Positions 34,749-42,794 of a DNA stretch of 50,054 nt are shown one piece after another. Position numbers and translations under genes: made by a program. Origin of the DNA: JBAZWE01 sp041658605 (lineage in GTDB: Bacteria > Actinomycetota > Thermoleophilia > BMS3ABIN01); assembly GCA_041658605.1 (NCBI GenBank), contig JBAZZU010000016.1:1-50054 (forward strand), in the 5' to 3' direction. The notes under the pieces were generated by a model that did no database searches, had not been told where the DNA came from, and was given only the letters and a program-made list of their open reading frames with translations. The stretch's first letter is position 1. Each line of letters opens with the position of its first letter.

Positions 34749-34939
34749 AAGCTTTGGGTTTCCTTTTATCTCCCCCGCATCTGATCAGCCCAATGACCTG
34801 GTTAGGAAGATGTCGGCAGGAACACGTCTTCCATCGGAATAGTGTAAATTTTCAACTTTATGGAGAGTTAATAAACCTGGTGATATGATAATCAGCACTC
34901 AGAATGCGTATGCGTATCAAGGAGCCTTGAGGGGGCATA

Positions 34940-37900
34940 ATGCAAACGTCTATTCGTCCAGCCGCCATAAGAGTCAAATCCATACTTGGTTTTGGCGCCA
35001 GGTCTTTCAGTAAATTGCGGCTTTTTTTCATAGGTGCTTTATTTATAGCCTTGATTGTCTGCTGGCCCGGCGCCCCAGTGAGCGCCGCAGGCCCGCTCTC
35101 CTTTGCCGCAGCGGTGAACTACGGCGCGGGAGCTGGTCCATTCTCAGTAACCACGGGCGACTTCAACGCGGACGGCAAGACCGACCTGGCCGCGGCAAAT
35201 TATAACAGCAACAATGTCTCAATCCTGCTGGGTAATGGAGACGGAACCTTCGCCGCGGCGGTGAACTACGCCGCGGGAACTGATCCATTCTCAGTAACCA
35301 CAGGCGACTTTAATGGAGACGGCAAGGCCGACCTTGCCACGGCAAATTGGAGCAGCAACAACGTCTCAATCCTGCTGGGTAATGGAGACGGGACCTTCGC
35401 CGCGGCGGTGAGCTACGCCGCGGGAACTGCTCCAGTATCAGTAACCACCGGCGACTTCAACCAGGACGGCAAGACCGACCTGGCCGTGGCAAACATGGAC
35501 AGCAGCAATGTCTCAATCCTGCTGGGTAATGGAAACGGGACCTTCGCCGCGGCGGTGAACTACGGCGCGTTAAGTTCTCCACGCTCTATAACCACGGGCG
35601 ACTTCAACCAAGACGGCAAGACCGACCTTGCCACGGCAAATTGGAGCAGCAACAACGTCTCAATCCTGCTGGGTAATGGAAACGGGACCTTCGCCGCGGC
35701 GGTGAGCTACGCCGCAGGAACTGGTCCAGTCTCAGTAACTGCAGGTGACTTTAATGGAGACGGCAAGACCGACCTGGCCGTGGCAAACATTAACGTCGGC
35801 AATGTCTCGATCCTGCCGGGTACGGGAACCGGGACTTTTGCCGCGGCGGTGAGCTACGCCGCGGGAACTGCTCCAGTATCAGTAACCACCGGCGACTTCA
35901 ACCAGGACGGCAAGACCGACCTGGCCGTGGCAAACAGGGACAGCAACAATGTCTCAATCCTGCTGGGTAATGGAGACGGAACCTTCGCCGCGGCGGTGAA
36001 CTACGGCGCGGGAGCTGGTACATTCTCAGTAACCACGGGCGACTTCAACGCGGACGGCAAGACCGACCTGGCCGCGGCAAATTATAACGGCGGCAACGTC
36101 TCGATCCTGATTAACACTACTACTCTTGATCCCTCCGGCACTTTTGATCCAGCGGTGAACTACGCTGCGGGAACTAATCCATACTCGGTAACCACAGGCG
36201 ACTTCAACGCGGACGGCAAGGCCGACCTGGCCACGGCAAATTACGTCGGCAATGTCTCGATCCTGCTGGGTGCCGCGATTCCCGGGACCTTCGCCGCGGC
36301 GGTGAACTACGCCGCGGGAACTGCTCCAGTATCAGTAACCACGGGCGACTTCAACCAGGACGGCAAGACCGACCTGGCCGTGGCAAACATGGACGGCAGC
36401 AATGTCTCAATCCTGCTGGGTAATGGAAACGGGACCTTCGCCGTGGCGGTGAACTACGCCGCGGGAGCTAATCCATACTCGGTAACCACAGGCGACTTCA
36501 ACGGAGATGGCAAGGCCGACCTGGCCGTGGCAAATGCCGGCGGCAACAATGTCTCGATCCTTTTGGGTAATGGAAACGGGACCTTCGCCGCGGCGGTGAA
36601 CTACGCTGCGGGAACTAATCCATACTCGGTAACCACAGGCGACTTCAATGGAGATGGCAAGGCCGACCTGGCCGTGGCAAATGCCGGCAGCGGCAATGTT
36701 TCAATCCTGCTGGGTAATGGAAACGGGACCTTCGCTGCGGCGGTGAGCTACGCTGCGGGAACTGCCCCAGTCTCAGTAACCACGGGCGACTTCAACGCAG
36801 ACGGCAAGATTGACCTGGCCGTGGCAAATCCTGGCAGCGGCAATGTCTCAATCCTGCTGGGTAATGGAAACGGGACCTTCGCCGCGGCGGTGAACTACGC
36901 TGCGGGAACTAATCCATACTCGGTAACCACAGGCGACTTCAACGGAGATGGCAAGGCCGACCTGGCCGTGGCAAATCCTGGCAGCGGCAATGTCTCAATC
37001 CTGCTGGGTAATGGAAACGGGACCTTCGCCGCGGCGGTGAACTACGGCGCGTTAAGTTCTCCACGCTCTATAACCACGGGCGACTTCAACCAAGACGGCA
37101 AGACCGACCTGGCCGTGGCAAATTATAACGGCGGCAATGTCTCGATCCTGATTAATGCTGCTCCCCCCAAAAACTACTACTGGACCTGGTACGACAACTA
37201 CAGCTCGATGAACTGGCTGCTTATGGCCAACCCGGCCGGTGCCGAGACATCGATCTCCTACGACTACCAGGTAGCGGACAACGATATGTCTAATTATTCA
37301 CATTCAGACAGCCCACCGAACGGAACGATCATGCAGGGCGAAAGCGCTCCCGCGCGTTTCTATAACGCCTCAGGCCCCTATATGAACATGGGCATGGTCG
37401 GCGGACCGGTCACGGCGACTTCTCTCAAGGGCACCAAGGCCATCGCCTCCCAGCGTTCCCTCTGGAAGGGCGGCAGCTCGCTCGAAGAGGTGCTGGGCAC
37501 CGAGGATACGAAGCAATCGAGCCACTATTACTGGACCTGGTATGACAACCAGAGTTCGGGTATGTACAACTGGGTGATGGTGTCCAACCCAAGTACGAGC
37601 AGTATTTATTACCGGATAAAGGTGGCAGGTGCTGTGCCCACGGGTGGACAGATCATCGAGGGTACTGCCTCGGGCGAGATTCCGGCCGGCCAGAACAAGA
37701 ATGCGCGCTTCAACCTCAAGGGCGGTCCGGTGGAGGTAGAGACGTTCTCAAACCCGGGGATGACCACAACAACCCCTGCAATCGCCTCCCAGCGGGTGCT
37801 GACCAACATGGGCACACCCTCCGAGGCTTTCAACGAGGTGCCGGGCATACGCTCTGAGGATCTCTCCAACGACTACCTCTGGACCTGGTACGACAACGTC

Positions 37901-38560
37901 TCCGCCGGAGCCTTCGACTGGATACTGATCGCCAACCCCAACACCGGACCAATCAATTATGAGATCAGAATAAAGGGCGCCGTGCCGCCCGAGATGATCG
38001 AGGGCACTGCCACGGGCAGTATCCCTGCCGGTACAAACGTGACACCGCGCATCAAGAACGTCTCCAGCGGTCCGGTCGAAGTGGTGACCTGCGTAGGAGT
38101 GATCACGGACGGTGTCTGCGCCGACGGCCCCTCCGCCGAAAACAAGTCGATCGCCTCCCAGCGCGTCCTCTGGGGCCCATCCTTCGAGGAAGTCCCGGGC
38201 TCTCCGAAGTCGACGCTCGGCGGCGACTACCACTGGACCTGGTATGACCAGTTCGACGCCGGCACCTACGACTGGATACATATCATCAATACCACTGGTT
38301 CGCAGATCTATTATCAGATAACTGTGGGCGGTGTAGCCCCATCACCTGTTGTCGAAGGCGCCGCGTCCGGCACCATCCCCGCTAACGACCTGGTCCACCC
38401 GCGCTTCGCAAAGCGCGGCGGCCCCGTGGAGGTCAAATCATGCAGTGTCGCCTTCGTGTCCGGCAACTGCCCTGACGTCACGCCTCCCCCGATCATGACC
38501 TCCCAGCGAGTCCTCTGGCACGGTTACTTCAACGAGGTATTGGGGACGGATCTGAGCTGA
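34940..38560 (+). CDS. Giant secreted FG-GAP (VCBS) propeller protein with four WYD/SQRV modules
   Basis: A 1206-residue surface protein. ATG 34940 follows GAGGGGG. A basic N-terminus and one hydrophobic segment (about residues 30-45) form an export signal ending near VSAAG. Residues about 55-740 are 14 FG-GAP repeats of about 49 residues, each with a calcium loop of the GDFNxDGKxDLA type; blades 7 and 14 both end NGGNVSILIN, implying two seven-bladed propellers. From about residue 745 there are four modules of about 115 residues, each opening WTWYD and containing GGPVEV, SQR(V/S)LW and (N/E)EV.G. The same modules end the protein at 46661-50053. Probably cell-surface or adhesive; partner unknown. 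Confidence 0.9.
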   Translation: MQTSIRPAAIRVKSILGFGARSFSKLRLFFIGALFIALIVCWPGAPVSAAGPLSFAAAVNYGAGAGPFSVTTGDFNADGKTDLAAANYNSNNVSILLGNGDGTFAAAVNYAAGTDPFSVTTGDFNGDGKADLATANWSSNNVSILLGNGDGTFAAAVSYAAGTAPVSVTTGDFNQDGKTDLAVANMDSSNVSILLGNGNGTFAAAVNYGALSSPRSITTGDFNQDGKTDLATANWSSNNVSILLGNGNGTFAAAVSYAAGTGPVSVTAGDFNGDGKTDLAVANINVGNVSILPGTGTGTFAAAVSYAAGTAPVSVTTGDFNQDGKTDLAVANRDSNNVSILLGNGDGTFAAAVNYGAGAGTFSVTTGDFNADGKTDLAAANYNGGNVSILINTTTLDPSGTFDPAVNYAAGTNPYSVTTGDFNADGKADLATANYVGNVSILLGAAIPGTFAAAVNYAAGTAPVSVTTGDFNQDGKTDLAVANMDGSNVSILLGNGNGTFAVAVNYAAGANPYSVTTGDFNGDGKADLAVANAGGNNVSILLGNGNGTFAAAVNYAAGTNPYSVTTGDFNGDGKADLAVANAGSGNVSILLGNGNGTFAAAVSYAAGTAPVSVTTGDFNADGKIDLAVANPGSGNVSILLGNGNGTFAAAVNYAAGTNPYSVTTGDFNGDGKADLAVANPGSGNVSILLGNGNGTFAAAVNYGALSSPRSITTGDFNQDGKTDLAVANYNGGNVSILINAAPPKNYYWTWYDNYSSMNWLLMANPAGAETSISYDYQVADNDMSNYSHSDSPPNGTIMQGESAPARFYNASGPYMNMGMVGGPVTATSLKGTKAIASQRSLWKGGSSLEEVLGTEDTKQSSHYYWTWYDNQSSGMYNWVMVSNPSTSSIYYRIKVAGAVPTGGQIIEGTASGEIPAGQNKNARFNLKGGPVEVETFSNPGMTTTTPAIASQRVLTNMGTPSEAFNEVPGIRSEDLSNDYLWTWYDNVSAGAFDWILIANPNTGPINYEIRIKGAVPPEMIEGTATGSIPAGTNVTPRIKNVSSGPVEVVTCVGVITDGVCADGPSAENKSIASQRVLWGPSFEEVPGSPKSTLGGDYHWTWYDQFDAGTYDWIHIINTTGSQIYYQITVGGVAPSPVVEGAASGTIPANDLVHPRFAKRGGPVEVKSCSVAFVSGNCPDVTPPPIMTSQRVLWHGYFNEVLGTDLS
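35102..37158 (+). repeat. 14 tandem 147-bp coding repeats
   Basis: The FG-GAP region is repetitive at DNA level with a period of 147 bp (49 codons). Long runs such as GGGACCTTCGCCGCGGCGGT recur with few synonymous changes. Similarity is patchy: blade 4 matches blade 14, blade 1 matches blade 7, and blades 10 to 13 are nearly alike. That indicates recent duplication and gene conversion. Assembly collapse or expansion is a risk here. Confidence 0.9.
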
Positions 38561-38613
38561 GGGCTGAACCCGGGGACTTACGTTTCCAGTTTTCCCTGGA
38601 CGATGGAGGAGGT

Positions 38614-39201
38614 TCAGCGTTTGATAGCCGCCTGGCGGCGAACATATGATGATAAATAAAAATATTCGCCGGCTTCGACTGTATGCTTTTTTTCAAAGCC
38701 GAACGGTAAGACCAGCTCATCCAGCTCGTCGGGTGAAAACCGGATTTTCAGTGGAGGCCCAGGTGGGCCCTCCATCTTTTTGAACTCGACGATCACGAGC
38801 CGCCCGCCCGGTTTAAGCACCCTCGCGATTTCCCTGAGCGCGCCTTCAGCCGCATTTACTTCAGCGAGATCGTGAAGGGCGGTGGCTATCAGACAGGTAT
38901 CCACGCTCTCATCCTCAAGCGGAATTTCTTTCGACGCGTCAGCGTTAATCGCTGTGATGTTCTTCAAACCGAGTTCGCTGGCACGGCGCCCCAGTTCCTC
39001 GATCCCCTCCTGCCAGAGATCGACGGCGTAAACCGCACCGTTCTCACCGATAATCTCCGCGGCGGGCAGGGCGTAATTTCCGACGCCGCTGGCCACGTCG
39101 AGCAGGATGGTGTCCGGTTTTAGCTCCAGTTCGCCAAAGACAACATCAGTATCAACGATCTCAAAGGCGCTCTTGCCTGCGGCTATGGGTTTATTTTCCA
39201 T
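38614..39201 (-). CDS. Class I SAM-dependent methyltransferase
   Basis: A 195-residue methyltransferase with the seven-strand Rossmann fold: motif I LLDVASGVGNYALPAAE (about residues 33-49), the acidic residue of motif II in VYAVDLW, motif III around AINADASKEIPL, then ATALHDLAEV and VLKPGGRLVIVEF. It belongs to the broad UbiE/type-11 group and the methyl acceptor cannot be inferred. ATG 39201 follows CGGAGG. The rhodanese gene is 62 bp upstream on the same strand, so the two may be co-transcribed. Confidence 0.9.
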   Translation of the reverse strand: MENKPIAAGKSAFEIVDTDVVFGELELKPDTILLDVASGVGNYALPAAEIIGENGAVYAVDLWQEGIEELGRRASELGLKNITAINADASKEIPLEDESVDTCLIATALHDLAEVNAAEGALREIARVLKPGGRLVIVEFKKMEGPPGPPLKIRFSPDELDELVLPFGFEKKHTVEAGEYFYLSSYVRRQAAIKR

Positions 39202-39263
39202 TTGATGACCTCCGGAAGTCAGGCGTCTTCAATATCATAAGTAAAGAAAGGCCGCGCTGCATC

Positions 39264-39626
39264 TTATAGCGTCACCGAGAGGTTTGCACTCTGCCAGCCC
39301 ATTAAACCGCTCGCGAGGTTATATATATTCTCCAGACCGCTTTCGCTCAGGAAACGGCAGGCCATCTCCGAACGGCTGCCCGTCCTGCAGCTCAGGATAA
39401 TCGGCCGGTCCGAATGCTGCTTTAAGCTCTCGATGTGGAGCCCGATCTGCCTGAGAGGGATCGACTTTGCGTTCGGGATGCGACCGGCCGCGTATTCATG
39501 CGGTTCGCGCACGTCCACTACCATGGCGTTCTGGTTGAGTATAAGTTCCTGGGCCTGAGCTGAATCTACCTGTCTGCAGCCGGCCGGGTTTCTGCTGACC
39601 CCCGAAGTTGATGCGCTGTATTCCAT
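39264..39626 (-). CDS. Rhodanese-like domain protein
   Basis: A single rhodanese domain of about 120 residues, from an ATG with GGAG nine bases upstream. A Met five codons earlier (39641) is also possible; the longer frame to 39704 has no ribosome site. Key parts are MVVDVREPHEYAAGRIPNAK and the active Cys in IILSCRTGSRSEMACRFL. The six-residue loop after the Cys fits sulfur transfer rather than phosphatase activity. Substrate is unknown. It is clustered with the methyltransferase downstream. Confidence 0.9.
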   Translation of the reverse strand: MEYSASTSGVSRNPAGCRQVDSAQAQELILNQNAMVVDVREPHEYAAGRIPNAKSIPLRQIGLHIESLKQHSDRPIILSCRTGSRSEMACRFLSESGLENIYNLASGLMGWQSANLSVTL

Positions 39627-39731
39627 AATCCGTTTCTCCATTTCTGCGAATCTGAAGCTCGCGTATAAGATAGTTTGAGTCAGGAGAGGGGGAAAAGGGT
39701 TCAAAGCCAGGAATCGGACACGTGCCGGGGT

Positions 39732-39760
39732 TTAAAAAGGGGCCCTTTGCCAGCGGCCCC
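39732..39760 (-). terminator. Terminator after the Met-rich membrane protein gene
   Basis: GGGGCC (39739-39744) pairs with GGCCCC (39755-39760) around a 10-base loop. On the minus strand the stem is followed by TTTTTAAA. It is 32 bp beyond the stop codon of the gene at 39793. Confidence 0.7.
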
Positions 39761-39792
39761 TGCGTAAGACGGATGAAGTCGATCTATGCAGT

Positions 39793-40275
39793 CTATTTCT
39801 TTTCGGGAAGCAGCAGCTGTGCACCCGCCAGCACCACAAGCAAACCGCCGGCAACAACGAAGAACCATGGCATGTTCCTCATCGGAAGCTGGTTGGCCTT
39901 CTGGTAGTTCTCTACGTTCTGGTCCATGACCGTGATGACGGTAGTGAAGTCCTGGCCCATTTTATCCATCTGCTGCATGCCGGTGGCAACGCCGGGGAAC
40001 TGTTGACCCATCATCTGGTTCATGTTATCATCGGTCATATTCATTTGCTGGGCGAGCGCCGGCAACATCTTGTTCATGTCACCCTGCATCCCGCCAAAGG
40101 TCTGCATATGTCCCTGGAAAGTAGTTACATTGGGACGCGTCAGCACAGGCTCAAACGCTGTCATCATATTGGCTCCCGCCGATGCTCGATCAAACATCTT
40201 GTAGCCGAAGGGCGCAATGATGAGCGCGCCCCCCACGAGGAGGATGATCACCGAAATGATTTTGTTATTTGACAT
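39793..40275 (-). CDS. Methionine-rich two-helix membrane protein
   Basis: I do not recognise a named family. The 160-residue protein has one membrane helix at each end (IISVIILLVGGALIIAPFGY near residues 6-25 and WFFVVAGGLLVVLAGAQLLL near 136-155) and a 105-residue loop, likely extracytoplasmic, very rich in Met, Gln and Asn (for example MNMTDDNMNQMMGQQF). About one residue in eight is Met. Such Met clusters occur in copper or silver binding proteins, but this is only suggestive. ATG 40275 follows AAAGGAG. The gene stands alone between the rhodanese and the GGDEF/HD-GYP gene. The 230-bp spacer upstream is AT-rich at 40330-40400. Confidence 0.7.
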   Translation of the reverse strand: MSNNKIISVIILLVGGALIIAPFGYKMFDRASAGANMMTAFEPVLTRPNVTTFQGHMQTFGGMQGDMNKMLPALAQQMNMTDDNMNQMMGQQFPGVATGMQQMDKMGQDFTTVITVMDQNVENYQKANQLPMRNMPWFFVVAGGLLVVLAGAQLLLPEKK

Positions 40276-40505
40276 GTTTTCTCCTTTTTTATGCAGCCAA
40301 CAGTGACGGCACTATTGCTTTGTGTTCGCTAACTCCATCAACATACCTTTTTATATGGATATAATCAAATTAGCAAAAGGTAATATGAGGGGGAAAAGCA
40401 GGGACCTTTGCTGATCAAAACCTGGGAGGTATGGCGGCAGGGTTTTGTGTCATTATGAGTGAGGCACAAACACGCTTGACGGCCGCCCGTCGGGTGGACG
40501 TCTTT

Positions 40506-42248
40506 TCAAACGACGTCCCGCAGAGGCTCCTGCTCCTCGATCCCCCTGATAAACAGCTCCACCAGATTCTGGTCGAATTGGGTGCCGGCGCCTTTACGCA
40601 GCTCCTTTATCGCCTGCTGCGTATTGAGGGCCTTTCGATAGGGGCGGTCGCACACCATGGCACGGTAAGCATCAGCAATGCTCACGATACGGGCCATCAT
40701 CGGGATCTCCTCAGCCTTCAGCCGCTCGGGATAACCGTTTCCATCCCAGCGCTCATGATGATAAAGAATAGCGCTGACGATGTCCTTCATGAACGACGTT
40801 TCGTGTAAGATGCGCTGCGCGATTTTTGGATGCTTCTGTACTTTTGACAATTCATCCGGTGAAAGTTGATCTTTTTTGTTTAGAATTGAGCCGGGAACGC
40901 CCACTTTTCCAATATCGTGGAGCCTGGTTGCCAGAATCAGCGATTCCGTCTGTTCATAGGTCATGCCCAGGTTCGCCGCAATAGATCTCGAAACACCAGA
41001 TATATACTTCATGTCCGAGTGTGAATATCCATCAAGGCTATTTACAGCTTCCGCGAGTGAATATATTGTCTCGACTCCGGCTCCGTTCAGCCTGTCGCCC
41101 AGTTTATCTATGTCATCTTCTGATAGTTCGGTGTCGGTCAGATCCAGAAAATAAGACACCCGATTGCGGCCCCTCCTTTTTGAGAATAAAAGGGCTGAAT
41201 CGGCTGCGGCGATCAAGCTGTCCTTGTCCCTAGCGCATTGAGGGTAATTAGCCACACCGAAACTCGCTCCTATATATGTGGGGGGAAGGCCCGTCTCAAC
41301 CGCAATCTTCTCCTTTATTTTAAGCCTGAGTTTATCTGCGACTCCTGTGGCTGCGTGGGCTGCTGTTTCAGGAAGAATGATTACAAACTCCTCACCACCA
41401 TAGCGCGCGCAATAGTCCATCTCTCGAGTTTCTTCCATCAGGAGCCTGCCGACACTCATCAGAACGGCATCGCCCATCTGATGGCCGAACTCGTCGTTCA
41501 CTTTTTTGAAATAATCAAGGTCAAGAATAATGATTGAAAGCTCATGGTCAAAGCGCTTTGTCCGCGCCAGTTCATGCTCCAGCACTTCCTGAAAATTGCC
41601 GTGGTTCTTCAGGCCTGTGAGGGAGTCAGTGATGGCCATTTCCTGGAGACGCTTGTTGGCTTTTGCCAGATCACCTTCCCTTTCATGCACTTCCCACATC
41701 AGGCTGTTGAAGTTCTCTCCAATCTCGCTGATCGGGTCGCTCTTTACCGTGTTTGAGTAGATCTCGCACTCGCTGCAGGACTCCAGTTTCTTTGCAAATT
41801 GACCCTGAACCTCTCCTCCGCAAAAAGTCCCGGAAATCAGCCAGCAACGGATATTGTGCTTTCCATACGCCGGGCAATCGGCAGCATTGCAGTTCTTTAC
41901 CTTCCAGCAGGTCTGGATATATGGAGCGCTTAGATCCACGTTCCAGTCTCGATTCCTGATGGCGGTCTCGGTTAATGAAGTGAACCTGTCCTTCGCTGTT
42001 TCAAGCTCTATTTTTTGCCGGTACAAGGAGATTCTTATTATGTAATAACAGAAGAACCCCACGGTGAAGCCGGCAATTAGGCAGGCAATCTGGAAGGATG
42101 TTCTCCGCTCAGGATTCCATGTGACAAAAGGGTTTACCACAAAAGGGAACACCAGCCCGATGGCCAGGCCGAATGCGACCATCACCGCGAGGATTCGCTT
42201 CATGCTGTTGAGTTGTAAAGCTAAAAATCTCTGCATTGTGAAAAACAT
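40506..42248 (-). CDS. GGDEF plus HD-GYP c-di-GMP protein with two-CW cysteine domain
   Basis: A protein of about 580 residues with both synthesis and degradation modules. Order: two membrane helices (residues about 16-75), a Cys-rich domain, GGDEF and HD-GYP. The Cys-rich part (CWKVKNCNAADCPAYG, CWLISGTFCGG, CSECEIYS) is the two-CW domain found in bacterial sensors. The cyclase site RYGGEEF is intact and REMD five residues before it forms an I-site. The phosphodiesterase has LHDIGKVGVP, YHHERWDGNGYPERL and SIADAYRAM. The start is uncertain: ATG 42248 is used, with GTG 42287 and ATG 42236 as alternatives, none with an ideal ribosome site. Base composition is lower in GC than the flanks. Confidence 0.9.
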   Translation of the reverse strand: MFFTMQRFLALQLNSMKRILAVMVAFGLAIGLVFPFVVNPFVTWNPERRTSFQIACLIAGFTVGFFCYYIIRISLYRQKIELETAKDRFTSLTETAIRNRDWNVDLSAPYIQTCWKVKNCNAADCPAYGKHNIRCWLISGTFCGGEVQGQFAKKLESCSECEIYSNTVKSDPISEIGENFNSLMWEVHEREGDLAKANKRLQEMAITDSLTGLKNHGNFQEVLEHELARTKRFDHELSIIILDLDYFKKVNDEFGHQMGDAVLMSVGRLLMEETREMDYCARYGGEEFVIILPETAAHAATGVADKLRLKIKEKIAVETGLPPTYIGASFGVANYPQCARDKDSLIAAADSALLFSKRRGRNRVSYFLDLTDTELSEDDIDKLGDRLNGAGVETIYSLAEAVNSLDGYSHSDMKYISGVSRSIAANLGMTYEQTESLILATRLHDIGKVGVPGSILNKKDQLSPDELSKVQKHPKIAQRILHETSFMKDIVSAILYHHERWDGNGYPERLKAEEIPMMARIVSIADAYRAMVCDRPYRKALNTQQAIKELRKGAGTQFDQNLVELFIRGIEEQEPLRDVV

Positions 42249-42520
42249 CCTCGTCGATCGGGCTTCTTTGCTCCTCCACCTTTTCACACACTACGATTTG
42301 ACGGAGGCATTGATGATCAATGTGGACTAAGTCGGCATCACAGGTTTACACTTGAGGATTAACGGGATCAGGCAGGATGATGTTCATATTGACAGGGATA
42401 ACGCCCCTTATCAGAATAGGTCATATCCAGCGCGCTATTTGCACGCAGGAGAGAGTCAAGTCGCTTTCTGGCTGCGTTTCCGGTCTATTCATTTTCATCT
42501 AGCCTGGGGGAGATGACCCG

Positions 42521-42534
42521 ACCGGATTTTGAGT
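42521..42534 (+). other. Putative attachment-site core (left), tRNA-Leu anticodon-loop sequence
   Basis: ACCGGATTTTGAGT is identical to 44622-44635, which lies inside the tRNA-Leu(CAA) 3' fragment, and is in the same orientation 2,101 bp away. Bases just to the left (GGGGGAGATGACCCG) still resemble the variable arm of that tRNA. Core plus flanking similarity is what an attL/attR pair leaves. No integrase gene remains nearby. Confidence 0.5.
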
Positions 42535-42546
42535 TTGGTGCCTTAC

Positions 42547-42670
42547 GTACCTTCTGCTCCCCGATAGTCCCTGACGGTCCCTTCCTGTATGGCTTTCAGC
42601 TGCCCCGTTTACCTTCGAGTACCTTCCCGTACCCGATAGTCCCTGATTTTTGGTTGGCAAAATGTTGGCA
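42547..42670 (+). repeat. Arm-type-like direct repeats next to the att core
   Basis: Two 28-bp imperfect direct repeats (42547-42574, 42619-42646), both ending CCCGATAGTCCCTGA apart from one early change, are followed by TTGGCA...TTGGCA with an 11-bp period (42654-42670). Short repeated boxes beside a tRNA core are the usual layout of integrase arm-binding sites. Assignment is inferred from layout only. Confidence 0.45.
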
Positions 42671-42794
42671 ATAACCCTACTTCAAATTATGTTATATAAG
42701 ACATCATAATATTGAATTCACATGCGATAAGAAGTACACTTACATCTCAATTTTTGTGATTCGCTCGAAACAACAGGGCTAGGGGGTAGTAGTG

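Larger units (their letters stand above)
42288..42794. other. 507-bp AT-richer non-coding stretch with att-like structure
   Basis: No credible gene is seen. The first 200 bp hold nothing I can name. From 42505 it contains a tRNA-Leu-like fragment, a 28-bp imperfect direct repeat pair (42547-42574 and 42619-42646, 24 of 28 identical) and two TTGGCA boxes 11 bp apart (42654-42659 and 42665-42670). After that AT-rich DNA (around 42680-42720) may carry the promoter of the following gene. Confidence 0.6.

Noticed and set aside
34750..34939. c-di-GMP (GEMM) riboswitch upstream of the propeller protein
   Set aside because: Searched by eye because of nearby c-di-GMP genes, but the conserved aptamer core and tetraloop receptor pattern are not present.
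35102..37158. CRISPR-like or non-coding tandem array
   Set aside because: The period is 147 bp, in frame, and encodes FG-GAP blades; there are no short repeats with unique spacers.
40276..40505. Plus-strand open frame and structured RNA upstream/downstream of the GGDEF/HD-GYP gene
   Set aside because: The plus-strand frame at 40431-40808 is mostly antisense to the HD-GYP domain, and the GACGTC pair near 40498-40517 lacks a T-run.
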